DNA from: Schistocerca nitens
Lineage: Eukaryota; Arthropoda; Insecta; Orthoptera; Acrididae
Assembly: GCF_023898315.1 (NCBI RefSeq)
Contig: NC_064619.1
Coordinates: forward strand, 507,318,594-507,382,593
DNA length: 64,000 nucleotides
Direction: 5' to 3'
The notes under the pieces are model-generated. The model was not told the DNA's origin. It did no database searches and worked only from the letters and a program-made list of their open reading frames with translations. Numbering within the stretch: position 1 is the stretch's first letter; each line of letters starts with the position of its first letter. Of this stretch, positions 53,721-64,000 are shown piece after piece. The position numbers and the translations under genes were made by a program.

Positions 53721-55419
53721 CATTAGGCGCCGTGAGCGTATATTACACTAGTCCTGTATAAAGAACGATATGTCTCAAAGCCCTCTACTTCTCCCAGTTA
53801 GTCATTCTTTTTCTTACCTACAGTCGCGTAGCTCGTTAGCTAAATGCGTCCTAGAATTTTATTTTCCATCTAACCCTTCGTTTACCCCTGGCAGTTATAA
53901 AAATGAAAAATACTGTGTTGTATTTTGGTTGGAAATCTACATGAGTCTCCCAATAAATGGGTACGTTAGTGCAAAGGTATACTATCCTTAATAGGAACTT
54001 ACCTATTAAGTACCGCAGTGTTCGAAACGCTCTTCAGGTTAACGAGGGCACTACGTTTTACACCCAGCTGCGATCTGTAACCCAGAAAGGACCCGACCGT
54101 ACCTGATTAGATCATTGACGAACATTTTGACCACATCACAGCGTGTAAATATTTTTAATTGATATTAACAATAAGTAGTTAAGATATAAAGATAATGGCA
54201 GCTTTTAATATGCTGAAGATTAGATCGGTAGATCACGTAGCTAATGAAGAGGTACTAAACAGATTTGGCGGTTTCGCTCTCTTCGTTATTGCTCGCGTAA
54301 CGACAAATATATTGATAAATGGATGAGAAAAAATTTGTTGCTACGAAAAGAGCCCTGAAATACTTTTTAGGGATGATGTACTGTGACTTTCTTTGGACCA
54401 TTAATTTTCAACAAAATAAAATATATTATGTTCTTATTATTCTGGATCTGGCTTTCTACAAAGGGAACATTGTTTCGTTACTGTAACTCTCTATAAAGTT
54501 CAACATATCTTTCTTACTTTAAAGTTATTAAAAAGGTTACTGAAAGTTATTTCTTTATCAATACTGATGTTACAGTACGAAATGTTTGTTCAACATCAAA
54601 ATTTTTCAGTGGATTTTTGTTAACATTAAAACACCGATAAGTACCACAACTAACTCGAGAACATGAGACCATTATCATAGAAAAAATGTTTTTACTATAA
54701 TGTTTGCCAGACCAGGTCTACCCACAGCAAGATTTCATTTATGTCATGAAGGTAAATTATCTTTACGCACTTTTAATAATACAACACCATCCGCAGCCCG
54801 CGTCCACCTGTAAAACACATCATGAAATCTGCTGCTCTGCCCTGCAATCCCGAAAGCTCAAAGAAGTAATTCTAGTTCACTATTATCTGTCCGCTTCTTT
54901 GCGATATGATTGGTTTCATTTAATGCAGTTTGAATGCGCCAGGCAAGCTTATTACAAATCATAATGCAAGTTTTCACTAAGTAACTCTATTCTAAACATT
55001 TAGACAGATTAAATTCTTACACACCTTTACAAATCAATGCCTAATGGCGCCCTTCTCTCAATCTTGACAAAAGAATGCTACGCAAGCATACAATATAGCG
55101 TCACACGATCTTCCTACTCCCGTAACTCCAAAAGACGACAGAGATATTAATGCTCATCACTACTATTTATACTCGGTTTGATATATTTACATCTTTGTTT
55201 GATATTTAATAAGTATCGTCTGTGGCGGTTTCAGTTCTCGCCGACACAGATATTATCTTTAAAAAAAAATCGATACGTAATTCTATACAAGTATAAAACA
55301 TGACACATAATGGTTTGTCTTTATTACTTAAAGTTCACACAATCATTGTCCGTGAACAGTTCAATTATCTTTTTCTTCTTTTTTTTACCACATATAATAT
55401 GTGTTTTGCCAGGATACGT
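53721..55419. other. No gene recognised
   Basis: AT-rich; ORFs at 53770-53991 and 54704-54964 lack known motifs. Confidence 0.35.
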
Positions 55420-55740
55420 TACAGCGGAAAAAGGAATTTGTGGTATAAGATGACTAAAAGAAGACAACGACTGATAGGACACATTCTGAGACATCAACGA
55501 ATCGTTAATTTAGTATCGAACGGAGCTGTGAGGGGTAAAAAGTGCGTAGGGAGATCAAGAGATGAGTGATACTAACAGGGCTCAAATGCACGCCGGCTGC
55601 AGTAGTTATTCGGAGATGAATATACTTTTCACGGGATAGAGGAGCGTGGAGAGGTGTATCATATCATTCTTCAGGAATGAAGATCACAACCGGGATAACA
55701 ACAAAAACAACAACTATTACTACTACTACTAAGAAGAAAT
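55420..55740 (+). mobile_element. LINE 3' end (reverse-transcriptase ORF C-terminus and tail)
   Basis: The frame at 55440 reads MTKRRQRLIGHILRHQRIVN and NGAVRGKKCVGRSRDE. This fits the RRxxxIGHILRH ... GKKxxGRPR ending of a non-LTR ORF2. It finishes with an acaacaacaactattactac simple tail. 5'-truncated. Confidence 0.72.
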
Positions 55741-56344
55741 ATGACATAGGACGATCAAGTGGAAACGGTGTTAGGAAAGTTATAACATTCTTACTTATAG
55801 TTCTCAGCAAATGTCGTTCAATTTTGAGCCAGTAAATATTTGACCATGTACCCCATCTCTGTGTTTCGAGACGTAGAATGTAATAGTTAATTTAGTCGGG
55901 ACAGATTTATTGGAACAAAAAGCTCATATTTTTAATAACAAAATTCGTTAGATACTGAAGACTGTTTGATATTTATCTTTGATTTACTTCATATTCTCTT
56001 TTCTCGAGCCAGTTTTGGTCATGCGGCTTGGAAACATAATCTCTCCATCAAATTTATATTGGTATCGCATATGCCGCCGTATCAGTAGGCTTGGCTGCAA
56101 TGGCGAATTAAAGCTTCTATGCGTCATTTTTCACTCAAGGCAGTCAAGAAAGCGAATGCGTTGCATATACTTCAACTGCATACTCGTGCTTCTCGTCTCC
56201 TTCTTCGGAGAAAGGAAGAAAAACGAAGGAAGTCATAGGAGAGCCATAATTAACGTTCATTGTCTACGTCATTTAAGTTTTGTATTCATTCATTTATCAG
56301 GAAATTAGTGAAGTAATGCCTAGCTGTGACGGACGCAGAAAATG
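55741..56344. other. No feature recognised
   Basis: Spacer; ORF 55979-56308 lacks known motifs. Confidence 0.35.
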
Positions 56345-56770
56345 AAGAAATGTTACAAGGTGAATGGAAGGTTTATATCTGTTGGAAGGGTTCTGGGAAA
56401 ATGCAGTGTATCTGTAAAGGGAGTTGCTTTCAAGGCGCTAGTGTGAGTAATTCTAGAGTATTGTTACATTGTTAGGAGTTCTCATCAAGTAAGTACAAAA
56501 GTATACATTGAATTTATTCAGAAACTAGCTGCTGGAATCGTGAAAGGTAGTTCATACGGAAGTGTAAGGGAAATGCTCGTGGAACTTACACGTGAATCCT
56601 GAGAAGAACGGCGATCTTGTTTTCGCAAATCCTATTACACAAATGATGAAAAACTGTATTTCAAGAAGACTGTGAGGGTGGAATAAGTTCAGATAATTGG
56701 TAACACTGGCACGATGTATCTTGCGCCATGCACTGCACAGTAGCTTGCCGAATATATTTGTGGTTGTGAA
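56345..56770 (+). mobile_element. LINE 3' fragment, same family as 14015-14495
   Basis: Broken frames read KGVAFKALV then VILEYCYIV and IEFIQKLAAGIVKGSSYG, matching the reverse-transcriptase end seen at 14015-14495 (ILEY, then AxxxVTG). The 3' part is degraded (ccatgcactgcacagtagct). Confidence 0.6.
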
Positions 56771-56891
56771 AACAGAAAAAGCGGATGTGCACTTTATTGT
56801 AAATCAGTTTATTTATCTATGACATTTGACTTCTCAGAACGGCCTCGTTAGCGGTATAGGGGAAAAGTTTGACAGAAAAGACTCATACATG

Positions 56892-57755
56892 AAGGGCGTT
56901 AAATAAGTAATGCAATTCATATTTTTCTCGACCAGTTTCGGTTAAAAATACAGAATTTCCTGTGGGGGACTGTGGAATATTGCCACTTAGCCCATACAGC
57001 TTCAAAAAGTTCCGATAAATGGCGCCACTACATGTAGTCTTCAAAATGGCGTCTGTTACTGAGGAGCGTTCCAAGCCACCTGTTACTGAGTTTCTTGTGG
57101 CGGAAAACCAGACATACGTGGGTGTTCATAGTCGCTTGCAGAATGGATACGAAGATAAGTCATTTGACAAAAGCACAGTGAGTCGTTGGGCGAGGGGTCT
57201 GTCATCATCACAATAAGATCGCTTCAGCCTGTTCGAGCTCATCTGTGTCGGCCGGCCGCACGCAGCTGTGCTTCTGCAATTTTGGAGTGTGCGGACACTC
57301 TCATTCGAGGTGACGCAAACAAATATCTCCTTTTCCCTTCTCCTTCTCCTTGACAACGCAAGGCCTCAGATAAGTCCGTACACCCGAGAGGAACTGACGA
57401 AACTTCATTGTATTATTGTTCGTCATCCGCACTACAGCTCGTGTCTCGCAGCTTCCCCTACCATCTGCTAAGCCCATTGAAGGATGCACTCGGTGGTAAG
57501 CAGTATGTAGATGATGACGAGGTTATTGACGCAGCAAGAAGTTGGATCCGTCGTTGACCAGTAGCGTGGTACCATGCGGACATAGAGGCCTTCCCTGTAA
57601 CGTCGCGAAGGGCCTTCCCATTGAACGGAGATTATGTTGAAAATAGGATTTTGTAGCCAAAAGAGTGGGGAATAATATGTTGTATTGGACTCATGAATAA
57701 AACCAAACTGCTTTCAGACAAAATATGTTGCATTACTTATTAAAAGGTCCTTGCA
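56892..57755 (+). mobile_element. mariner-like element, internally deleted (about 860 bp)
   Basis: Ends are inverted: gggcgttaaataagtaatgc at the left and the complement of aggaccttttaataagtaat at the right, with partial matching over about 35 bp. Inside lie an N-terminal and a C-terminal transposase piece, with the middle of the gene missing. Confidence 0.78.
57019..57520 (+). pseudogene. mariner-like transposase, N- and C-terminal pieces
   Basis: MAPLHVVFKMASVTEERSKP starts the N-terminal frame at 57019; KSTVSRWARG marks the helix-turn-helix end. After a large deletion the frame at about 57340 gives LLLLDNARPQISPYTREEL with the second catalytic Asp, then VRHPHYSSCL, a decayed HPPYSPDL motif. 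The remaining C-terminus is out of frame. The first catalytic Asp region is gone. Confidence 0.78.
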
Positions 57756-58106
57756 AACAGCTCATCGAAGAATATCCACAGAAACTGAATGCTGCTACAT
57801 AAGCACTTACAATTTTATCCTCTGGTATCGATATTAATAATCAGAAACTGGACTGACTACGTATTCACTGAACGAAACTGTATTATATTGTGAAAGGAAA
57901 ACGATAAATCAGTGATTTAATTAGGTTTGCTCTTTTTCTCACTTACGTCTTTCATCAAGGGGGATTTGAATACTTTCCTTTAGCAGTGTCAAGGAGTATG
58001 TGATACTTCTATTTACAGTTTAACTTCAAACAATAAATAATATACGAAAAGGACATACGATTTTCAAAGCTAAGCATTCCTTGTATTTAATGATAATGGT
58101 TTATAA
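57756..58106. other. No feature recognised
   Basis: AT-rich spacer. Confidence 0.35.
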
Positions 58107-58671
58107 TCAATGTGTCACTAGAATGAGATTTTCACTCTGCAGCGGAGTGTGCGCTGATATGAAACTTCCTGGCAGATTAAAACTGTGTGCCGGACCGAGA
58201 CTCGAACTCGGGACCTTTGCCTTCCGCGGGCAAGCTATGAGGACGGGGCGTGAGTCGTGCTTGGGTAACTCAGATGGTAGAGCACTTGCTTGCGAAAGGC
58301 AAAGGTCCCGAGTTCGAGTCTCGGTCCGGCACACAGTTTTAATCTGCCAGGAAGTTTCATATCAGCGCACACTCCGCTGCAGAGTGAAAATCTCATTCTG
58401 GAAACATCCCCCAGGCTGTGGCTAAGCCATGTCTTCGCAATATCCTTTCTTTTAGGAGTGCTATTTCTGCAATGTTCGCAGGAGAGCTTCTGTAAAGTTT
58501 GGAAGGTAGGAGACGAGGTACTGGCAGAAGTGACGCTGTGAGGACGGGGCGTGAGTCGTGCTTGGGTAGCTCAGTTGTAGAGCTCTTGCCCGCGGAAGGT
58601 AAAGGTCTCGAGTTCGAGTCTCGGTCCGGCACACAGTTTTAATCTGCCAGGAAGGTTCAATGTGTCACTAG
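58107..58671 (+). mobile_element. Composite tRNA-like palindrome element with 15-bp target duplication
   Basis: Body 58122-58656 between perfect direct repeats tcaatgtgtcactag (58107-58121, 58657-58671). It holds an inverted repeat: arm about 58122-58228 and arm about 58292-58400, sharing atgagattttcactctgcag and gaaacttcctggcagatt. A tRNA-like segment is in antisense in the left arm and in sense in the right arm (B box gagttcgagtctcgg). A third tRNA-like copy with its flank lies at 58540-58655. Confidence 0.85.
58262..58332 (+). tRNA. tRNA-like segment within the repeat (probably not a functional tRNA)
   Basis: tgggtaactcagatggtaga gives D-arm/A-box-like sequence and gagttcgagtctcgg the T-arm/B box. 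The acceptor strands pair poorly and the base before the anticodon is not T. Identity therefore cannot be assigned, and it is best seen as a pol III promoter-bearing repeat part. A similar copy lies at 58561-58631. Confidence 0.5.
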
Positions 58672-60330
58672 TTTTGACTTATGGCAATGCAACAGAAAAT
58701 TTAAAAGTGAAAACATTTTAGAAACATCTGGTTTCCCAGCTACCTTTGGAGAGATGGATCTATTAATTTCTAGGAAAATAAACGAATCAGGAAATAAAGT
58801 GGAGTGGTGGACATAATTACAATGAATGAAACAAAAGTGGCTGGAACGTGCAGTCCAGCCAGTGGGTGGTGGGTGGTGAGATATTGTAAATTGTGGGTAG
58901 CATTACGTGGTGTGAAATTCTGTTACTGAGTTGTGCTAGTGATTGCAGATTTCGTGACCTGTAGAAACCAGTAGCTAGAGACCTCTGTAATACTACAGCA
59001 AAAACGTTCCCAACCTACACCTTTACGTCCGTGCCCTGCCGCTCATTGGTGTCATCCAACATTCTGCATGCAGCAGGCGCAGCACAATCAGCAGGAATTA
59101 ATAAAACGCGAAGGTCGCCTCCGGAACTCAACCCATAATAAACAAAGCGAAGTCAAGATAAGACTCGATTTTGTTACGATAATCGCTTCCCATTTTACTA
59201 CACAGTACGGATTTATTTTTTTAGGAAGCACAAGTTAAATCCTAATTATTTATGCTAAAGTGGCTATGCAACGAACTGATCCTGGAGAGGGAAACCGACG
59301 CCAATGGAGTAAGGTATCTTATACATAATATCTCACCAATGGTGTACCATGTTTCTGAAACCTATCACTGTAGCAGACTGGCACGTTCGTCACTCAGGAG
59401 CGTCCAGGAAAAGTGTCGTTTTTCTAACAGTATCGCTTTCAAACTGCCTTACACAACTACTATGTGTACCAGCCAATCAGCAGGCTGTACCTCCCTCCAT
59501 GAAACTTTGCTTTAAATATATAATTTTTTATAGTCTTTGCGTCTCTGTGGGAGACAGAACCTCTCTGACTGTATGTACAGATTATTTTTATTTATACTTT
59601 ATTATATAGAGGATATACATTACTCAGATGCAGGGCTGTGTTTCGTTGATTGCGTTGTACAGCTGACACCTGCTCTCTAGGAGTGCCAGCCAGCAGAATG
59701 TACAGTTGCAGTGGTTGCGTGGGGAGCGACTGGCTTTCACCAATGCCACCTTAACGATGGAATCTCCCGAGTCGCCTTCACTCCATCTTTATACCAAGGG
59801 CTATTGTGCATTCTCACCCGTGCCACTTCTGGCCTCCGTCAGCACACTGATTTCAGTGATTACACAGCATTTGACATCAAACTGGCTCTCTTCTCACTTA
59901 CTTCGTCAGTTTCACTAAAGCGGACTAAGAGTTAAGAAAAGACCGGGATGAGGATGTGATGAAAGGTGGACGTGTGTGACATTCGAAAATATGCAGGTGC
60001 AATATGGGTCCGTGTAGCTGAAGCCCGTAAACCACAGAAGTTTCCAGGTAACGAATTTATACAGCAGATGGGGCCAATGGTTGATAATGATGATGGTTAT
60101 AGTGATAATGAAGTGAGGAGAAGGAACTAATCTGGAGCTTTTAGATAGTATAACTAAACTTAAGTAGATATTTTGCACACAGCACACCAATGAGTTGTGA
60201 AATCGAACGTACATTATATGAAACTATAAAAGGATTACAAATAGTTACAAAGTAACGCTAACTCACTTCTATTTCCACATTACTGAATAATATTTTGTTA
60301 TATAAGTTAGGAGTACTTTACGGAATGCAT
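58672..60330. other. No gene recognised
   Basis: No credible gene or repeat identified. Confidence 0.35.
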
Positions 60331-60518
60331 GCCGCGTGGGGTAGCCGCGGGGTCCTAGGCGCTTTGCCACAGTTCGCGCAGCTACCCCTGTCAGAGGTTC
60401 GAGTAATCCCTCGTTCTTGGGTGTGTATATTGTCCTTAGTGGAAGTTATATTACGTAGTGTGTAAGCCTAGGGACCGATGACCTCAGGAGTTTGGTCGCA
60501 TAGAAACTTACCACAAAA
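60331..60518 (+). mobile_element. SINE family 3, diverged
   Basis: Starts gccgcgtggggtagccgcgg, B box aggttcgagtaatccc, and the core cctagggaccgatgacctca. It is closest to the copy at 8516. No clear target duplication. Confidence 0.82.
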
Positions 60519-62270
60519 ACAAGCAACAAAAACAAACAGAAAGCATCACAGTTTCCGACATTTATATGCACTGACCGAGTATGTCGGAACAATTCATTTT
60601 CTCCTACACCGAACGGAATGATCTTTTTGAATTGGTGGAAATTACCCGCTAGGGGTCATTCATCTTTTGTGGAATCCGTTCGATAGCTGTCGTAGTAGCT
60701 GATTGCTTTTCCCGCCATTGCCGTCCCGTGTGTCATTACGGGTTACAGAATGGCAATGACATTCCTGTTAGATGACACGAGAAGTGCATTTCCGTCTCTC
60801 TGCCAAGTGTCAAGTGCGACAGTAAAAAAAAAAAAAAAATGACTCGCAATCATACACTGACAAAGCTCTTTTCATCTTTCTTGTAAGACACATTCTGCAA
60901 TATTTCTTCCTGATTGTCATAATACCAACAGATTTCACAAGTCTTTACATCACACGCTGTGACATAACATCACTGTCACGATAACGGTGTGTAACGTAAT
61001 ATATTTCTAAAAAAAAAGTTGGCTTCAACACCACGGTTCCAACGTCCCAAGGTCCTGAAAAAGGAGCGGAAGTTAAGGTTTTAACTTCGATGACCGAAGT
61101 ATTACAGATGGAGCATAAGCTTGATGGAGCGTGGATGGGAAAATTACTCCGATCTTTACGATGTGTGAGCTACTGATCCATCTCTCTCGGTATGTAGGTG
61201 GTAAGTCGTTGCCTTCTTCCTACAGAAGGACACTGTCACTTTGGGCATCCGTCACCAGGTGCAATTTAACGTTTATTAAATTTCGTTTCTAAATTGTATT
61301 ACACACATTAATGGAATATGTAAAGATAGAAAAGTATTTCAAAACTAAATGTTAACAAGCACATTGGTGAAATTTTCGATGACTTGATTTTTTTTTTTTA
61401 GGTAAGCCTCTATTCATTCAAAATAATATCACCTAGTTCATTCACGAATGACAATATCCCAATTTTTTCTAAAATATTTAGCAGACTACCTCTTTCGCCT
61501 ATGTGTGAGGTGGATAGGCATTGTGTTATGTCACTACTGGCAGTTTGTTGCTGCTGTTTTAGATGTGAGATGAGATTCATATGTTCCCTAAATCATGTTT
61601 TGTAATTTTTTCCTGTTTGCCTGTGTACATTGTAACATCCATCATATTTTAAGTTGCAGACCACTGAATTCAGCACTATTAAAGGGATCAAAGAATGCGA
61701 GATCGTACTTTCTTTTGTGTTCTGAAGCTTATCCTCAGAATAGTTTTTCAAAGCGCCACTTTAATTTTCCTGTTTCTTTCAATTACTATTATTATTACAG
61801 TTAATTAAGCTCTTTTGGTATCATATGTTTTTGGTAGAGTAATGCTGTCTTTTACTTTATCTTCATTGGCACTTAACTTTTCACTGTGGACTCAGTTGGG
61901 ATCGTAACCACTGTGTTTCCTATTATTCTTAGTGTTATATGAACACCTTTATCATTATTTTGGTTGTTCAGCAAATAGCCACTGATAGTTACACAATACT
62001 GAAATTTGTGTGTTGATCTAAACTGCCATATAACCAGATAAATGTGTGAATTTTGTAGTTAAAAGTCTATGGAATGTGCTAAGAAACGATTATATATAAG
62101 GCAGTTTCAATTATTTAAAAAAATCAATCAAATTAACTAATACAAAACACACTAGAGATATATTTTTTAAATACATTTTATCTTCCGCAGTGCAGATGCC
62201 GCTAATGATGGCCATGTACATCTGGTAGTAGTTTGATAAAGAAAAGAAAAAATGGAAGTACGCTCTACTG
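60519..62270. other. No gene recognised
   Basis: AT-rich. 61035-61150 (aacgtcccaaggtcc ... gatggagcataagctt) resembles a degraded tail of a dispersed repeat. Poly-A run at 60824-60839. Confidence 0.35.
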
Positions 62271-62274
62271 AGCT

Positions 62275-62600
62275 ATATGTACACCTACATCTACATGGCT
62301 ACTCTGCAAATCACGCTTCAGTTCCTGGAAGCGGGTTCATCGAACCATCTTCACACTAATTCTCTATTATTCCACACTCGAAGAGCACGGAAAGAACGAG
62401 CATCTATATCTTTCCGTGCGGGCTCTGATTTCCCATATTTCAATATGACGATCGTTTCTCCCTGTGTCGGTCGGCGTCAACAAAATATGTTCGCGATCGC
62501 AGGAGACAGTTGATGATTGAAATTTCGTGAGAAGATTCCACCGCAACGTTGTTTTAGTGATTTCCATCCCAAATCCTGTATCATGTCCCTGATACTCTTT
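62275..62600 (-). mobile_element. LINE 3'-end fragment (probable)
   Basis: Plus strand begins tacacctacatctacatggc, then gggttcatcgaaccatcttc and tgatttcccatatttcaata. On the reverse strand this looks like the 3' end of a LINE with a GTAGAT-type tail. No intact frame. Confidence 0.5.
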
Positions 62601-62625
62601 CCTCTCTCTCTCTCTCTCTCTCTCT
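62600..62625. repeat. (CT)n microsatellite
   Basis: Short CT run. Confidence 0.95.
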
Positions 62626-63099
62626 ATGCCTTTTTGTCAGATATTTATACCACACGTAGAAGCTATGCTGAACCGATGGGAGATCTGTCAGTCTCGCAAA
62701 TAGGTGGCAAATATAAGTATGTACTACCTTGAAAATAAAAAGCTACAGCATGTGAACTAATGGGTACGTGTTCCTCATGAGAAGAAAGGAGTTAGTTTGA
62801 TTTGATTGTACACAAAGAGCATTCCTTAAGGAGGGTGAAACGCCTGATGTTAAAGAACTGGGGATGGAGGGGGGTGGGGGTAGGTCGGGAGACAGCAGAG
62901 TGAACTTCAGCGTTATCGAGCGGTTATGTGACATGATTTTACATTGTGGCTGGTAGACTGGACTATTATCCGATTTTAACAAATGTACATTAAAGTTGCA
63001 AATTGAGTACAATCGATCGTTCGTGTATGAAAGTGACTACGTCGCACCTGGGCAGATGTTTTTGTATTGAAGCAAGGGACGGCTCCTGTAAATAAGTGA

Positions 63100-63560
63100 A
63101 CTTACCTCCCAACTCTGATTCATGGTTTCGTCACTTGAAACTGCCTGTTTCATGTTACAGAGCAACTTGCGAGCCCACATCCCGCCATTATTCCGTAATG
63201 TAACGACCCCGGGAACATCTGTGATAGTCACGTGGCCTATTAGAGACACACAGTCGGATTATTATTTCCGGCCGTTGAAAATGCTGGTCGGAAATGATGG
63301 TAATATTACCTCGGAGGAAATGAGGCGCTGGTTAACGATTCGGGAGGGCGAGCGCCCCATGCCAGCGGGAAAGTGGCAGGTGTCCCATATTACGTTACTA
63401 GCAGCAGCCTCCAGTAATGGAGAACTGTGGGCAGAGCTGGTACGTCCCCTCCTGTCCTGAAAGACCATTCGCCGCGGCCGGCTGGCTTGTGTTTGGCGAG
63501 ATCTGTGTGCTGGGTTTTCCAGCAATTTACGGCAGGCCTTCCGTACAGCTTGTGAGCTCT
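63100..63560. promoter_or_regulatory. Unique GC-balanced block, candidate regulatory or exonic DNA
   Basis: Balanced composition, no repeat signature, and overlapping ORFs on both strands (63122-63460 plus; 63262-63525 minus) without known domains. Conservation would decide whether this is a regulatory element or an unrecognised exon. Confidence 0.25.
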
Positions 63561-63844
63561 GTGTACGTGACGGGGATTTAAGTGGAATTTTCTGTCAGCA
63601 CCCATCTCTGTTAACTGCCAGTTGGCTTCCTGCAGCTGACGTTCGACGAATTACGTACAAAATTTCTCTCTCCCGACGTCTGATTTATGTATTCCCATAA
63701 CCGAAAAAACAGATTTTCTCATTATGCCGGAGCTATGCCTGGGCAAAAACTGAAACTTCGAAATTTCGAATTCTACTGTTGGTATGTTGTACGATTCTCT
63801 ACTTATCCATCTCCTTTGACCCTCCACTTCTCCAAACACTTCCC

Positions 63845-63870
63845 TCTCTGTCTGTCTATCTGTCTGTCTG

Positions 63871-63908
<38 letters not shown>
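63845..63908. repeat. (TCTG)n/(TC)n microsatellite
   Basis: Compound tetranucleotide and dinucleotide run. Confidence 0.97.
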
Positions 63909-63911
<3 letters not shown>

Positions 63912-64000
63912 GTGGCGGCATTCCGCGGGTATTCATTAAACTACGTGTGCTGACATGAAATAATTTTGTAGTTGGATTTAGATATATACTTGGATATTAC

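Noticed and set aside
63122-63460. 112-residue ORF as a host gene exon
   Set aside because: No recognisable domain, and an overlapping antisense ORF of similar length. Kept only as a low-confidence candidate block.
1-64000. CRISPR array, prokaryotic operon or phage
   Set aside because: No evenly spaced short direct repeats, no compact gene arrays and no ribosome-binding sites; all signals are those of eukaryotic nuclear DNA.

Overview
The window looks like repeat-rich animal nuclear DNA. There are no long non-transposon ORFs, no operon structure, AT-rich spacers with microsatellites, and dense tRNA-derived SINEs, Tc1/mariner DNA transposons and LINE remnants. The SINE and repeat families resemble ones I associate with large orthopteran genomes such as Schistocerca locusts; that attribution is from memory, not from a search. 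I found no convincing host protein-coding exon, no genuine rRNA gene and no CRISPR array. The window is most simply intergenic or deep intronic DNA.

Layout. 1-2.9 kb: an edge-truncated Tc1-like element and three SINEs. 3.2-4.4 kb: a large palindrome with arms of about 380 bp, carrying a hammerhead-ribozyme-like motif. 4.7-5.6 kb: a decayed Tc1-like transposase split by a SINE. 7-8.7 kb: an RTE-like LINE tail and SINEs. 8.9-10.3 and 11.9-13.3 kb: two full-length Tc1-like elements with open 340-residue transposases. 13.6-18.3 kb: SINEs, a 5S-rRNA-derived SINE, mariner and LINE pieces. 18.3-29.6 kb: mostly unrecognised AT-rich DNA, with a tRNA-containing inverted-end repeat, an internally deleted Tc1 (22.8-23.2 kb) and a 442-bp insertion carrying a good hammerhead-like motif (23.9-24.4 kb). 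29.8-32.8 kb: decayed mariner pieces, a tandem duplication, a nested third full-length Tc1 element (5-bp frameshift) and a SINE. 33.2-34.1 kb: a CpG-rich block. 35.5-41.8 kb: four further Tc1/mariner relics and SINEs. 42-63.9 kb: LINE remnants, SINEs, another transposase relic with a large GA microsatellite, a composite tRNA-like palindrome (58.1-58.7 kb) and several GC-rich candidate regulatory blocks.

How the parts relate. DNA transposons move by a DDE transposase acting on terminal inverted repeats at TA sites, and TA duplications are visible here. SINEs, with A/B-box tRNA or 5S heads, are copied by LINE machinery and leave 8-15 bp target duplications, many of which are readable. The richest signal is the nesting order of these events, plus the self-cleaving-ribozyme-like motifs, which in other animals mark Penelope-like retroelements.
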